Assembly: GCA_027658995.1 (NCBI GenBank)
Contig: JAQDQK010000013.1
Span: 1-64,000 of the forward strand
Direction of reading: 5' to 3'
DNA length: 64,000 bases
Source of the DNA: Propionibacteriaceae bacterium AM104-82
Lineage (GTDB): Bacteria > Actinomycetota > Actinomycetes > Propionibacteriales > Propionibacteriaceae
Numbering within the stretch: the stretch's first letter is position 1; the number at the start of each line of letters is the position of its first letter. Shown here piece by piece: positions 34,592-43,634 of this stretch. The notes under the pieces are model-generated. The model saw only the letters and a list, made by a program, of their open reading frames with translations, was not told the DNA's origin and made no database searches. Both the position numbers and the translations under genes were made by a program.

Positions 34592-35370
34592 CACGCCTTC
34601 TTCTTGTGCCCGATCGCCTTGCGGACGCCGCCGGTGAGCTGACCGAGGCGGTACTCGATGCCCCACAGCGTGGTGCGGATCAGCGCCTCGACGACGATGT
34701 TCTTGCTCATCTTGGAGTCGCCGAACTCGCGCTCCACGAACTCGATGGGCACCTCGACGACCTTGAAGCCGTTCTTCAGCGTGCGCCACACCAGGTCGAT
34801 CTGGAAGCAGTAGCCGGCCGAGGCGACCTCGTCGAGCGAGATGCCGCGCAGCGTGTCGGCCTTGTACGCGTTGAAGCCGCCGGTCGCATCCTTGACGGGG
34901 ATGCCGAGCCACATGCGCGTCCACAGCGAGCCGCCCTTGGAGATGAACTCCCTCGACTTGGGCCAGTTCACCACGGAGCCGCCCTTGACCCAGCGGGAAC
35001 CCTTCGCCATGTCCGCGCCGTCGGCGAGCGCCTGCAGCAACCGCGGCAGTTCCTCCGGCTGGTGCGACCCGTCGGCATCGTGCTGGACGAGCACGCCGTA
35101 GCCGTTGTCGAGGCCCCAGTGGAACCCTGCCAGGTAGGCGGCGCCGAGGCCCTCCTTGCCCTTGCGGTGCATCACCTTGATGTGGTCGTCCTCCGACGCG
35201 AGCCGGTCCGCGAGGTCGCCGGTGCCGTCGGGAGAGTTGTCGTCGGCGATGAGGATGTCGGCGTCGGGCACGGAACGGCGGAGACGGTTGGTGATGCTCT
35301 CGATGTTCTGCGATTCGTTGTACGTCGGGATGATCACGAGCACTCGGCCGAGCGCGTCCTGGGAGGTCAT
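34591..35370 (-). CDS. ppm1: Polyprenol monophosphomannose synthase (Ppm)
   Basis: A 259-residue GT2 enzyme transferring mannose from GDP-mannose to polyprenyl phosphate, giving the mannose donor for lipoglycans and protein O-mannosylation. IPTYNESQNIESI (start of GT-A fold), ADDNSPDGTGDLAD, LVQHDADGSHQPEELP (metal-binding DAD) and YCFQIDLVWRTLKNG. No membrane anchor of its own. In Mycobacterium tuberculosis this is fused to Lnt; here they are separate and adjacent. Confidence 0.93.
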   Translation of the reverse strand: MTSQDALGRVLVIIPTYNESQNIESITNRLRRSVPDADILIADDNSPDGTGDLADRLASEDDHIKVMHRKGKEGLGAAYLAGFHWGLDNGYGVLVQHDADGSHQPEELPRLLQALADGADMAKGSRWVKGGSVVNWPKSREFISKGGSLWTRMWLGIPVKDATGGFNAYKADTLRGISLDEVASAGYCFQIDLVWRTLKNGFKVVEVPIEFVEREFGDSKMSKNIVVEALIRTTLWGIEYRLGQLTGGVRKAIGHKKKA

Positions 35371-35403
35371 GGGCGTCCTTGGGGTTCGATTGTCCCGTCC
35401 ATG

Positions 35404-36918
35404 CTACCGGTCGTCGGAGCGCTTCCGAAGGACGGTGGCCCCGAGTGCGACCACGGTCGTAGCGACCGCGAGCCACGACAACCACGGGCTCAGCCGAACG
35501 GCCAGGTTCACGTTGTAGCGCAGCGGGACCTCGGCGAACAGCGTCGCCGCCTCCAACTCGTCGGTGCGCTCGACGACGCGGCCGCGCGGGTCGACGACCG
35601 CCGAGATCGAGTTGAGGGTGCTGGCCAGCACCTCGCGGCCCGTCTCCATCGCCCTGATCCGGTTGAGGACCAGTTGCTGGTGCGGTTCGAAGGTCAGCGC
35701 GTAGGTGTTGGTGTTCGACTGCGACACGATCAACTCCGCCCCAGCGTGGATCAGGTCGTAGGCCGTCTGGTCGTAGGCCAGTTCGAAGCAGATCAGCGAC
35801 CCGACCCTGAGGTGGCGGTACTCCCCCACGCTCGCCTCCAGCACGCCTGGGCCCTCGCCGGGGATGGAGTCGCGTCCGACCTGCTTGAGGATCGGCAGCA
35901 GCGGCAGCAGTTGCTGACGGAACGGGATGTACTCGCCGAAGGGCACCAGGTTGCGCTTGTGGTACGTCTCACCGGGGCCCGCCGCTGGATCCCACCAGAT
36001 GCTGGTGGTCTGGCGGGTGTCCTCAGTTGGCCCGTCGGTGACGGCGCCGACCAGGATCGGCACCTCCGCGATCTGGGCGGAGACCTCGACGAGGCGGCGG
36101 GTCTCCGCGTCGTTGATGGGGTCGACGTCGGTCGCGTTCTCCGGCCACAGGATGAAGTCGACCGGGCGGGATTCGGTGCGCGCGAGCGCGGTGGCGAAGA
36201 TGGTCTCGCTCAGGGCGTTGTTGGTGACGGAGCGCGCATAGCTTGCGGTGCCGTGCTCCGCGCGGTTGACGTTGGGCTGCACCATCGCGACGCTGACGCT
36301 CTGCTCGGGCGTCGCGAGGGGAACCAGGTTCAGCAGGCCGCCGACCAGGAAGATCGCCAGCGCCCCCGCGACGGCCCTGATCCGGACCTTCGGGGTCGTC
36401 ACGGCCCACAGCAGCAGGGTCGCGGCGAGCGCGACGAGATAGCTGACGCCTGTCACGCCGACCCAGGACAGGAAGCCGTTCATCGGTTGGTCGACCGTTG
36501 TGTAGGCGAGCCGGGTCCAGGGGAAGCCACCGAAGGGGATCTGCCCCGAGCCGAACTCCACGGCGACCAGGGCAGCCGGGACCAGGAACGGCCAGGCCTT
36601 CAGCGTGGTCAGCCGTGTGAGGACGAGCCCGAGGACGGCCCACCACAGCGACATGAACGCCACCAGCGCGACGCCGACCCAGAACCCGAGCACGGAGACC
36701 CAGGAGATCGTCAGGGTGTTCAGGGCGAGGCCAGCCAGGTAGCCCCAGCCGAAGCCTGCGCGCATCCGTAGGCCGGCCATCAGCCACACGAACAGCGCGA
36801 AGCCGACGATGGTGGCGGGCCAGACACCCATCGGGGCCATGCCGAGCCCGATCAGCAGCCCGGCGGCAATCGCCACGGCAAGGGTGATCGGCACGGGGAG
36901 GGTGGGGCGTTTCAGCAC
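35404..36918 (-). CDS. lnt: Apolipoprotein N-acyltransferase
   Basis: A 504-residue enzyme that adds the third acyl chain to lipoproteins. N-terminal half with about six helices, then a nitrilase-like extracytoplasmic domain with the catalytic set: Glu in FILWPENATDVDP, Lys in YHKRNLVPFGEYIPF and Cys in SLICFELAYDQ. A final helix (LSPWLSWLAVATTVVALGAT) closes the protein. It probably acts on the lipoproteins encoded at 44.7-61.5 kb among others. 33 bases upstream of ppm. Confidence 0.93.
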   Translation of the reverse strand: MLKRPTLPVPITLAVAIAAGLLIGLGMAPMGVWPATIVGFALFVWLMAGLRMRAGFGWGYLAGLALNTLTISWVSVLGFWVGVALVAFMSLWWAVLGLVLTRLTTLKAWPFLVPAALVAVEFGSGQIPFGGFPWTRLAYTTVDQPMNGFLSWVGVTGVSYLVALAATLLLWAVTTPKVRIRAVAGALAIFLVGGLLNLVPLATPEQSVSVAMVQPNVNRAEHGTASYARSVTNNALSETIFATALARTESRPVDFILWPENATDVDPINDAETRRLVEVSAQIAEVPILVGAVTDGPTEDTRQTTSIWWDPAAGPGETYHKRNLVPFGEYIPFRQQLLPLLPILKQVGRDSIPGEGPGVLEASVGEYRHLRVGSLICFELAYDQTAYDLIHAGAELIVSQSNTNTYALTFEPHQQLVLNRIRAMETGREVLASTLNSISAVVDPRGRVVERTDELEAATLFAEVPLRYNVNLAVRLSPWLSWLAVATTVVALGATVLRKRSDDR

Positions 36919-36962
36919 GCAGGAAGCCTACCTGGGTCGGCGGGGTGTGCCAGCATGTGCTG

Positions 36963-37856
36963 GTGAGCACTCTGATGGCGTTCGACACGTCCTACCTGTA
37001 CTTCCGAGCCTTCTTCGGCGTTCCCAACACCTTCCACGCCGTCGACGGCACGCCCGTCAACGCGGTGCGCGGCACGCTCGACTTCATCTCCAGGCTCCTG
37101 ACGCAGTACGAACCCGACGTCTTCGCGTGCGCCTGGGACGACGACTGGCGCCCCGCCTGGCGGGTCGACCTGGTGCCGACCTACAAGACGCACCGGCTCG
37201 TCGAGAACGCGGGCGTCGCGCAGGAGCAGGTCGACGACGACCTCAACGTCCAGGTGCCCCTGATCCGTCAGTGCCTGACCGCGCTCGGCATCCCAATCGT
37301 CGGAGTCGCCGAGCACGAGGCGGACGATGTGATGGCCTCTCTCGCCCGCCAGCACGAGGGAACCAGCCTCGTCGTCACCGGCGACCGCGACCTCTTCCAA
37401 CTCGTCGACGACGACACCTCGATCGTCTACATCGCCAAGGGTGTCGCCAAGCACGAACTGGTCACCCCCGAGGTGCTCGCAGGCAAGTACCAGCTCGCTC
37501 CGCAGCGCTACGTCGACTTCGCGGTGCTTCGCGGCGACCCGAGCGACGGCCTGCCCGGCGTCAAGGGCATCGGCGAGAAGACCGCGGCTTCGCTCGTGAC
37601 GACCTACCCCAGCCTCGAGGCGATGGTGGAGGCGGCCGTCGACCCGGCGTCGAAGCTGTCGCCGTCGGTGCGCTCGAAGCTGCTGGCCGATGTCGACTAT
37701 CTGGCGAAGGCCCGCGAGGTCGTCACCTGCGTCGACACGCTCCCGCTTCCCTCGCTCGAGCGTGGCCCGGTGGACGAGGCCCGCGTCGCTGAGCTGACGG
37801 AGTCGCTTGGCCTGGGCGGCTCCATGACGCGCCTCGCCGAGGTCCTCTCCCGCTAG
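36963..37856 (+). CDS. 5'-3' exonuclease (polymerase I N-terminal-like, Rv2090-like)
   Basis: About 297 residues of FEN/PIN fold: MAFDTSYLYFRAFFG, CAWDDDWRPAWR, EHEADDVMASLAR and TGDRDLFQLVDDD carry the acidic metal-binding residues, and the helix-hairpin-helix is LPGVKGIGEKTAASLV. It corresponds to the isolated exonuclease found in actinobacteria besides PolA. GTG at 36963 is preferred; GTG 36945 and ATG 36975 are also in frame. Confidence 0.9.
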   Translation: MSTLMAFDTSYLYFRAFFGVPNTFHAVDGTPVNAVRGTLDFISRLLTQYEPDVFACAWDDDWRPAWRVDLVPTYKTHRLVENAGVAQEQVDDDLNVQVPLIRQCLTALGIPIVGVAEHEADDVMASLARQHEGTSLVVTGDRDLFQLVDDDTSIVYIAKGVAKHELVTPEVLAGKYQLAPQRYVDFAVLRGDPSDGLPGVKGIGEKTAASLVTTYPSLEAMVEAAVDPASKLSPSVRSKLLADVDYLAKAREVVTCVDTLPLPSLERGPVDEARVAELTESLGLGGSMTRLAEVLSR

Positions 37857-37882
37857 GGCGCTCAGCGCTCAGCGCTCAGAGC

Positions 37883-38485
37883 TCAGCGCTTGGCGTGCAG
37901 GACGTACAGCGCGGAACTGGCCAGCAGGTTAGAGCCGACGTTGCCGGCGCGGTGCCGGTGGCCGTCGGCGTCGAGCGGGATCCGCCGGTCGGTCACCATG
38001 CCGAGGCTCGCGAACAGCGGCTCCAGGTCCGGGATCGACGAGTGGTGCAGGTTCGGCGTGTCGTACCAGTCGAACGGCAGGTCCTTCGACATCGGCATCC
38101 GCCCACGCAGCAGCCGCAGCCGGTTGCGCCAATGCGCGAAGTTCGGCATCGACACCAGCGAGTGCAGCGCGATGCGGCCCATCTCTGCGAGCACGCCGCG
38201 GGGCTTGTACACCGTCTGCAGCGTCCGCGACAGCACCACGAAGTCGTAACTGTCGTCGGCGAACTCTCCCAGTTGGGTGTCCAGGTCCAGTTCGATCACG
38301 TTGACGCCGCGGCGCAGGCACTCCAGCACGTTGCCGGGGTCCAGGTCGACGCCGGTGCCGGTGCAGCCCTTCTCCGTCAGCAGTTGCAGCAGATCCCCAT
38401 TGCCGCAGCCCAGGTCGAGCACCCGCGACCCCTCCGGGATCAGGTCGGCGATGATGGCCAGGTCGGCCCTGAAGCGCTGCGTCAT
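37883..38485 (-). CDS. metW: Methionine biosynthesis protein MetW
   Basis: A 200-residue class I methyltransferase-fold protein. SAM-binding loop VLDLGCGNGDLLQLL (residues ~22-36), DLDPGNVLECLRRGVNVIELD and SMPNFAHWRNRLRLLRGRMP are MetW signatures. It pairs with MetX in homoserine acylation; proposed to assist MetX rather than methylate. Starts in the last four bases of metX (ATGA), so it is co-translated. Confidence 0.93.
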   Translation of the reverse strand: MTQRFRADLAIIADLIPEGSRVLDLGCGNGDLLQLLTEKGCTGTGVDLDPGNVLECLRRGVNVIELDLDTQLGEFADDSYDFVVLSRTLQTVYKPRGVLAEMGRIALHSLVSMPNFAHWRNRLRLLRGRMPMSKDLPFDWYDTPNLHHSSIPDLEPLFASLGMVTDRRIPLDADGHRHRAGNVGSNLLASSALYVLHAKR

Positions 38486-39615
38486 CGAAGTTCCTCCGCC
38501 GCCCGGTCGAGGAATGCCCGCACCGTCTCGTGATACTGCTCGATCTCCAACAGGAACGAGTCGTGCCCCCAGGGCGAGTGGATCTCCCGGAAAGACGTCG
38601 GCAGCCGCGCCCCCTCGAGGTGGCGGACGATGCGCCGCGAGTGCTCCGTCGCGAAGCGCCAGTCCGTGTCGAAGCTGACCACCAGGAAACGCACCGGAGA
38701 GGCCACGAGAGCATCAAGGGCGTGCTCGTCGGCGAACGGGTCGAAGTAGTCCATCACGCGCGTCAGGTACAGGTAGCTGAGCGGGTCGAAGCGCGAAAGG
38801 AACCTCTGGCCCTGATGCTCCAGGTAGCTCTCGACGGCGAAGTCGATGCCGAAGTTGGGCGACAGTTCCCCCGCCTGCGCGGAGCGCCCGAACTTCTCCT
38901 GGAACGCCTCCTCCGACAGGTAGGTGATGTGGGCCATCATCCGGGCGACCGAAAGGCCCTTGGCTGGCGTGGTGCCGCGCGTCAGGAACTTGCCCTCGTT
39001 GAAGCCCGAGTCGCGCATGATCGCCTGGCGTCCGACGGCGCTGAACGCGATGTTCTGGGCGGTCAGCCGCGACGACGCCGCGAAGATCAGGGCGCTGCCC
39101 ATCTCCTCGGGGTGCGTCAGCGACCACTGCAGCACCTGCATGCCGCCGAGCGATCCGCCGACAACCGCCGCGAACCGTTCGATCCCGAGGTGCCTCGCCA
39201 GGCCGCGGTGCACCTCGACGAAGTCGGCCATGTCCAGCAGTGGGAAGTCCAGCGCGTAGGGCTCGCCGGTGTCCGGGTCGATCGACGAGGGGCCGGTGGT
39301 GCCCTGGCATCCGCCGAGGATGTTCGACGCGACCACGAACCAGACGTCGGTGTCGATCGGCTTGCCCGGGCCGATCATGTTGTCCCACCAGCCTGGCCGG
39401 TCGTCGCCCTCGTGCAGGCCGGCGGCGTGGGCGTCGCCGGTCAGCGCGTGGCAGATGTAGACCGCGTTGCTGCGCTCGGCGTTGAGCCTGCCGTAGGTCT
39501 CGTAGGCGACCTCGACGGGGGCGAGCGTGGCGCCGCTCCGCATTCGCAGCGGGTCGCTGCGGTCGAAGACGGTCGCGATCTGCGTCTCGACGATGCCGAG
39601 GCTCGGTGTGCTCAC
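38482..39615 (-). CDS. metX: Homoserine O-acetyltransferase
   Basis: A 377-residue alpha/beta-hydrolase-fold enzyme that acylates homoserine for methionine synthesis. Nucleophile Ser in GGSLGGMQVLQWSL, Asp in VSFDTDWRFATEHS and His in SPWGHDSFLLE form the catalytic triad; PSSIDPDTG is conserved. GTG start at 39615 chosen as first residue of STPSLGIVETQ. Upstream partner metY at 41.3 kb is on the same strand but separated. No SAM riboswitch was seen. Confidence 0.94.
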   Translation of the reverse strand: MSTPSLGIVETQIATVFDRSDPLRMRSGATLAPVEVAYETYGRLNAERSNAVYICHALTGDAHAAGLHEGDDRPGWWDNMIGPGKPIDTDVWFVVASNILGGCQGTTGPSSIDPDTGEPYALDFPLLDMADFVEVHRGLARHLGIERFAAVVGGSLGGMQVLQWSLTHPEEMGSALIFAASSRLTAQNIAFSAVGRQAIMRDSGFNEGKFLTRGTTPAKGLSVARMMAHITYLSEEAFQEKFGRSAQAGELSPNFGIDFAVESYLEHQGQRFLSRFDPLSYLYLTRVMDYFDPFADEHALDALVASPVRFLVVSFDTDWRFATEHSRRIVRHLEGARLPTSFREIHSPWGHDSFLLEIEQYHETVRAFLDRAAEELR

Positions 39616-39711
39616 GTGCCCATTCTTGCGCACCGGCGTCCGCTCCCCCACCAACGACCGTCCCGGCTGCTCACCCTTGCGCGACGGCCACGTTGGTAGC
39701 AGTGTTCATCC

Positions 39712-40143
39712 ATGACCGCAGCCAAGTTCTCCGTCACCTTCGACGCCGCCGATCCCCTCGCCCAGGGCGACTTCTGGGCGCTCGCGCTCGGCTACCGGAG
39801 GGAGGATCCTCCGCCGCCGCACGCGACCTGGGAGGAGACGCTCACGGCCTGGGGCCTTCCCGAGGAGCGTTGGAACGACGCCAACGCGATCGTCGACCCC
39901 GATGGCGTCGGGCCCCGCATCTTCATCCAGAAGGTGCCGGAGCCCAAGACCACCAAGAACCGGGTGCACCTCGACGTGCGTGTCTCCCAGAGCCACGAGA
40001 ACAAGGACCGCGAGGCTCTGAAGGCCAAGGCCGACGAACTGGTGGGGGCTGGGGCGAGGCTCGTCGAGATCTTCGACGACCCGCACACCGGCTACTGGAT
40101 CGTGATGACCGATCCGGAGGGCAACGAGTTCTGCATCGTCTAG
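39712..40143 (+). CDS. VOC-family (glyoxalase-like) protein
   Basis: A 143-residue protein of the vicinal oxygen chelate superfamily: AQGDFWALALGY near residue 22, IFIQKVPEPKTTKNRVHLDV in the centre and GYWIVMTDPEGNEFCIV at the end, with the last Glu a typical metal ligand. Found among resistance proteins and epimerases; substrate unknown. Convergent with the VIT-family gene and inserted within the methionine genes. Confidence 0.87.
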   Translation: MTAAKFSVTFDAADPLAQGDFWALALGYRREDPPPPHATWEETLTAWGLPEERWNDANAIVDPDGVGPRIFIQKVPEPKTTKNRVHLDVRVSQSHENKDREALKAKADELVGAGARLVEIFDDPHTGYWIVMTDPEGNEFCIV

Positions 40144-40146
40144 CGG

Positions 40147-40860
40147 CTAGCCGACGACGACGCCGAGCAGCGCGCCGATCCCGTAGGTCGCGGCGAGCGC
40201 GAGCAGGCCGCCGAAGACCACCCGGATGATCGCGGGCCGCACCGGCGAGTCACCGAGTTTCGCGCCGAGGCCGCCGGTCAACGCCAGCGCCACGAGCACC
40301 GCGAGCACTGTGACGGGGATCCGCCACGGCAGCGGCACCAGGAGGATCGTCAGGAACGGCAGCAGCGCGCCTGCGAGGAAGGACAGCGCGGACGCGATCG
40401 CGGCGTGCCAGGGATTGAGGACCTCGTCCTCCGCCAGGTGGTAGCGCTGCGACAGCAGCACCTTCGAGCGGTTGCCGTCGCTCAACTCGGCGGCGACCAG
40501 TTCGGCAGTCGGCCTGCTCAGGCCCTGCGCGAGGTAGGTATCGACCAGTTGCCGGTTGGCCTCGCCCCGGTCGGAGCGGAGCAGGCCGGAGACGCGCGAG
40601 ATCAGGGAGCGCTGCGAGTCGGCTGCACTGGAAACGGACACGTATTCGCCGAGCGCCATCGAGATGGCCCCGCCGACGACCGCGGCGACGCCCGCCAGCA
40701 GGATGGGCGTGATGTCATTGACGGCGGCCGCCACGCCGACGACAGTGGCGGCGACCGACACGATGCCGTCGTTGGCGCCGAGGACGCCTGCGCGCAGCCA
40801 GTTGAGCCGATCCGAAAGATCGGCGGAATGATCCCTCTGGGTCTCGGTTGCCGTGCTCAT
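40147..40860 (-). CDS. VIT1/CCC1-family transporter
   Basis: A 237-residue membrane protein with five predicted helices. DRLNWLRAGVLGANDGIVSVAATVVGVA is the conserved first helix (broken here into DRLNWLRAGVLGANDG and IVSVAATVVGVA), GGAISMALGEYVSVSSAADSQ carries conserved Glu and Gln. The family moves Fe(II) or Mn(II). The soluble four-helix segment between helices 2 and 3 contains HLAEDEVLNPWHAAI. Stand-alone gene. Confidence 0.9.
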   Translation of the reverse strand: MSTATETQRDHSADLSDRLNWLRAGVLGANDGIVSVAATVVGVAAAVNDITPILLAGVAAVVGGAISMALGEYVSVSSAADSQRSLISRVSGLLRSDRGEANRQLVDTYLAQGLSRPTAELVAAELSDGNRSKVLLSQRYHLAEDEVLNPWHAAIASALSFLAGALLPFLTILLVPLPWRIPVTVLAVLVALALTGGLGAKLGDSPVRPAIIRVVFGGLLALAATYGIGALLGVVVG

Positions 40861-41092
40861 GCCCCCATTCGAGCACCGAGTCAGCACCCAGTCCAGACAG
40901 GAAAGGCTTGCCTCACCGCCCCCGGATTTCGCAACATTCGGCGTTCTCAAGCCACGATTGGGGGCATCGAGCGTGGTCAGCCGCCTTTGCGCGCCGCGGC
41001 TGCGTGACGGCCCTCGCGACACGCCGTCGCAAAGTTCCCTGACGGCGAAACCCGATCTGCCGGACCCGCCACACGGACCGGGGCCGCCCACT

Positions 41093-41098
41093 AGCCTG
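41093..41098 (+). promoter_or_regulatory. Putative -10 box of the 59-residue protein gene
   Basis: TAGCCT at 41093-41098, identical to the -10-like boxes at 4686 and 20761. Here the start codon follows 26 bases later, behind an AAGGGA, so the transcript has a short leader. Confidence 0.4.
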
Positions 41099-41123
41099 AC
41101 CGGAGACGAGAAGGGAGCACACA

Positions 41124-41303
41124 ATGTCTCACGCACACGTCCCCGGCCCACCGGAAGAGGCGCCCAGCGAGCACGAAGAGGCGGGTCACCCGCAGGCCAC
41201 CGACCAGGAGGTCGCGCACGGCAGCGACGGCGCCGTCCCCGAGGGCCAGGTCGAGGCCGACCGGGCCCATCAGGAACGGCAGGCGCGCCGCGACGAGGGC
41301 TAA
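41124..41303 (+). CDS. Small acidic disordered protein (59 residues)
   Basis: An ORF of 59 residues starting SHAHVPGPPEEAPSEHEE and ending RAHQERQARRDEG. It is rich in Glu, Ala, His and Gln with no hydrophobic stretch, so likely intrinsically disordered and cytosolic. AAGGGA lies 8 bases before the ATG and a TAGCCT box lies upstream. Its stop overlaps the metY stop by four bases, tail to tail. No family recognised. Start, RBS and promoter together make it a credible gene. Confidence 0.65.
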   Translation: MSHAHVPGPPEEAPSEHEEAGHPQATDQEVAHGSDGAVPEGQVEADRAHQERQARRDEG

Positions 41304-42580
41304 GCCTTCTCGAGCGCCTGGTCGATGTCGGCGATGATGTCGTCGATGTTCTCGATGCCGACCGACAGGCGCACCATCTCGGCGGGCACCCCTGCCGCCG
41401 TCAACTCATCCTCGCTGAGTTGCGAGTGGGTCGTCGAGGCGTTGTGGATGGCCAGCGACTTGGCGTCGCCGATGTTGGCGAGGTGGCTGAACAGTTCGAG
41501 GCCCTCGACGAAGGCCGTGCCGCCCTCACGTCCCGACGCGACGCCGAAGGAGACGAGCCCGCCGAAGCCTCCCTTGAGCATCCGCTTGGCGATCTCGTGC
41601 GTCTCGCTCGACTCGAGGCCCGGGTAGTTGACCCAGTCGACCTTCGGGTGCTGCTCAAGGTGCTTGGCGACGGCCAGAGCGTTGGTCGAGTGGCGCTCCA
41701 TCCGCAGGTGCAGAGTCTCGATGCCCTGCAGCAGCAGGAACGAGTTCATGGGTGCGATCGCGGCGCCCGTGTTGCGCAGCAGAACGGTGCGTGCGCGGAT
41801 GATGAACGCGGCCGGCCCGGCGGCGTCGGTCCACACCACGCCGTGGTACGCCTCGTCAGGCGAGGTGAGGCCGGGGAACCGGTCGGCGTGCGCCGCCCAG
41901 TCGAACTTGCCGGAGTCGACGATCACGCCGCCCAGCGAGTTGCCGTGGCCACCGAGGTACTTGGTCGCCGAATGCACGGCGACGTCGACGCCGTGGTCGA
42001 AGACACGCGTCAGGTACGGCGTCGGGACGGTGTTGTCGACGATGAACGGAAGGCCGAGTTCGTGGGCGGCGGCCGACCAGGCGTCAAGGTCGACCACATT
42101 GAGCGCCGGGTTGCCGACGGTCTCGCCGAAGACAAGCTTGGTCTTCTCGTCGACATGGTTCTTCAGGTCCTCAGGCTTCGACGGGTCGACGAAACGTGCC
42201 TCGATGCCGAACTGCGACAGCGTGTGGGCGAACAGCGCGAACGTGCCGCCGTAGAGCGTGGAGAGCGCGACGATGTTGTCGCCGGCGTAGGTGAGGTTCA
42301 GCACCGCGTAGGTGATGGCGGAGGCCCCTGACGCCGTGGCGAGAGCCCCGACCCCGCCCTCGAGCGCGTTGACGCGGGTCTCGAGCACCGACTGGGTCGG
42401 GTTCATGATCCGGTTGTAGATGTTGCCCGGGGTCCGCAGCGCGAACAGGTCGGCGGCGTGCTGCGCGTCGTCGAACACGTAACTGGTGGTCTGGTAGATC
42501 GGGACGGCTCGCGCGTTGGTCGCGGAGTCGGCCTCCTCCTGGCCTGCGTGCACTGCAAGGGTCTCGGGCTGGTAGGTCAT
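41300..42580 (-). CDS. metY: O-acetylhomoserine aminocarboxypropyltransferase/sulfhydrylase
   Basis: A 426-residue PLP enzyme of the Cys/Met metabolism family that makes homocysteine from O-acetylhomoserine and sulfide. The PLP-binding Lys is in VHSATKYLGGHGN; NIYNRIMNPTQSVLETRV and ETVGNPALNVVDL are conserved; the C-terminus holds LSVGIENIDDII. Provides the sulfur step after MetX. Separate transcript from metXW, with three unrelated genes between. Confidence 0.94.
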   Translation of the reverse strand: MTYQPETLAVHAGQEEADSATNARAVPIYQTTSYVFDDAQHAADLFALRTPGNIYNRIMNPTQSVLETRVNALEGGVGALATASGASAITYAVLNLTYAGDNIVALSTLYGGTFALFAHTLSQFGIEARFVDPSKPEDLKNHVDEKTKLVFGETVGNPALNVVDLDAWSAAAHELGLPFIVDNTVPTPYLTRVFDHGVDVAVHSATKYLGGHGNSLGGVIVDSGKFDWAAHADRFPGLTSPDEAYHGVVWTDAAGPAAFIIRARTVLLRNTGAAIAPMNSFLLLQGIETLHLRMERHSTNALAVAKHLEQHPKVDWVNYPGLESSETHEIAKRMLKGGFGGLVSFGVASGREGGTAFVEGLELFSHLANIGDAKSLAIHNASTTHSQLSEDELTAAGVPAEMVRLSVGIENIDDIIADIDQALEKA

Positions 42581-42683
42581 CGCTTCTCTCCTCTGGGTCG
42601 CTCTGCCCGAAACCTAGCGGGAGCCGTTGCCCGGTGGAAGGGTGCCCACTTTCGCCATCAGCAAACACGGTGCCCGAGGTGGA

Positions 42684-42711
42684 AACGGCGGCGCCATCAG
42701 GCGCCGCCGTT
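42684..42711 (-). terminator. Terminator of the alpha-glucoside ABC operon
   Basis: AACGGCGGCGCC at 42684-42695 pairs perfectly with GGCGCCGCCGTT at 42700-42711 around ATCA; on the minus strand it is followed by TCC. It lies 22 bases after the last permease gene's stop. Confidence 0.85.
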
Positions 42712-42733
42712 CCCGTTCCCCCACTCTCAGGAC

Positions 42734-43633
42734 TCAGCCCTTCAGACCACCGCTGAGGAGGCCACGCACGAAGTACTTCTGCAGGCTGAGGAAAACGACC
42801 ACGGGGACGATCATCGAGATGAACGCGCCCGCCGACAGCAGGTACCACTGGCCGCCCATGGTGCCCGCCATCTCCGCGACGCGCACCGTCAACGGAGCGT
42901 TAGCTCGTGACGGAGCAAAGATCAGGGCGACGAGCAGGTCGTTCCAGACCCACAGGAACTGGAAGATGCCGAAGGACGCCAGCGCGGGCTTCATCAGCGG
43001 AAGGATGATCCGGAAGAAGATCGCGTTGTGCCCCGCACCGTCGACCCTCGCCGCCTCCATCAGTTCACCCGGGAGATCCTTCATGAAGTTGTGCAGCAGG
43101 AACACCGCAAGCGGAAGCGCGAAGATCGCGTGCGAGATCCACACCTGCCAGAACGACGGCAGCGACAGCGTGTTGTACAGCTGCTGAAGCGGGATCAGCG
43201 CGACCTGCAGCGGCACGATCTGCAGCGCGAAGATGCCGACGAAGATCCAGTTGCGGCCGGGGAACTTCGTCCAGGCGATGGCGTAGGCGGCAAGCGCCGC
43301 GAGCATCAGCGGGATGATGACGGCCGGGATGGTGATGACAAGCGAGTTGATGAAGTAGTCGATCAGGCTGGTCGAGCCGCCGAAGAGCGCCGCCTCGTAG
43401 TTCTTGATCGTGAACCATGGTTTGACGAAGGCCGTCCACCAACCGCTGGTCTGGATGTCCTTCTGCGTCCTGAACGATGTGATGAACAGGCCGAGCGTCG
43501 GCGTGGTCCACATGATGGCCAGGATGACGGCCACCACCGACGCCCACGGCGAACTGATGGCCCGGGCGGCGTTGCCCGCGGCGCTCTTGCCACGCCTCTT
43601 GGCGGGCGTGACTGGTTCGGTCGCTGCGCTCAT
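42734..43633 (-). CDS. Carbohydrate ABC transporter permease (MalG/AglG-like)
   Basis: A 299-residue permease with six helices. The EAA motif is visible as ELMEAARVDGAGHNAIFFRI, followed by LPLMKPALASF, the site where the ATPase docks. The N-terminal 25 residues (PAKRRGKSAAGNAARAI) are basic. It follows the MalF-like permease with a one-base gap, so both assemble as the membrane pore. Confidence 0.92.
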   Translation of the reverse strand: MSAATEPVTPAKRRGKSAAGNAARAISSPWASVVAVILAIMWTTPTLGLFITSFRTQKDIQTSGWWTAFVKPWFTIKNYEAALFGGSTSLIDYFINSLVITIPAVIIPLMLAALAAYAIAWTKFPGRNWIFVGIFALQIVPLQVALIPLQQLYNTLSLPSFWQVWISHAIFALPLAVFLLHNFMKDLPGELMEAARVDGAGHNAIFFRIILPLMKPALASFGIFQFLWVWNDLLVALIFAPSRANAPLTVRVAEMAGTMGGQWYLLSAGAFISMIVPVVVFLSLQKYFVRGLLSGGLKG

Positions 43634-43634
43634 G

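Noticed and set aside
34606..36771. 721-codon frame antisense to ppm and lnt
   Set aside because: Shadow of two certain genes with Gly/Arg/Asp-rich nonsense composition.
39616..39711. Possible SAM riboswitch upstream of metX
   Set aside because: Less than 100 bases without the conserved SAM-box segments.
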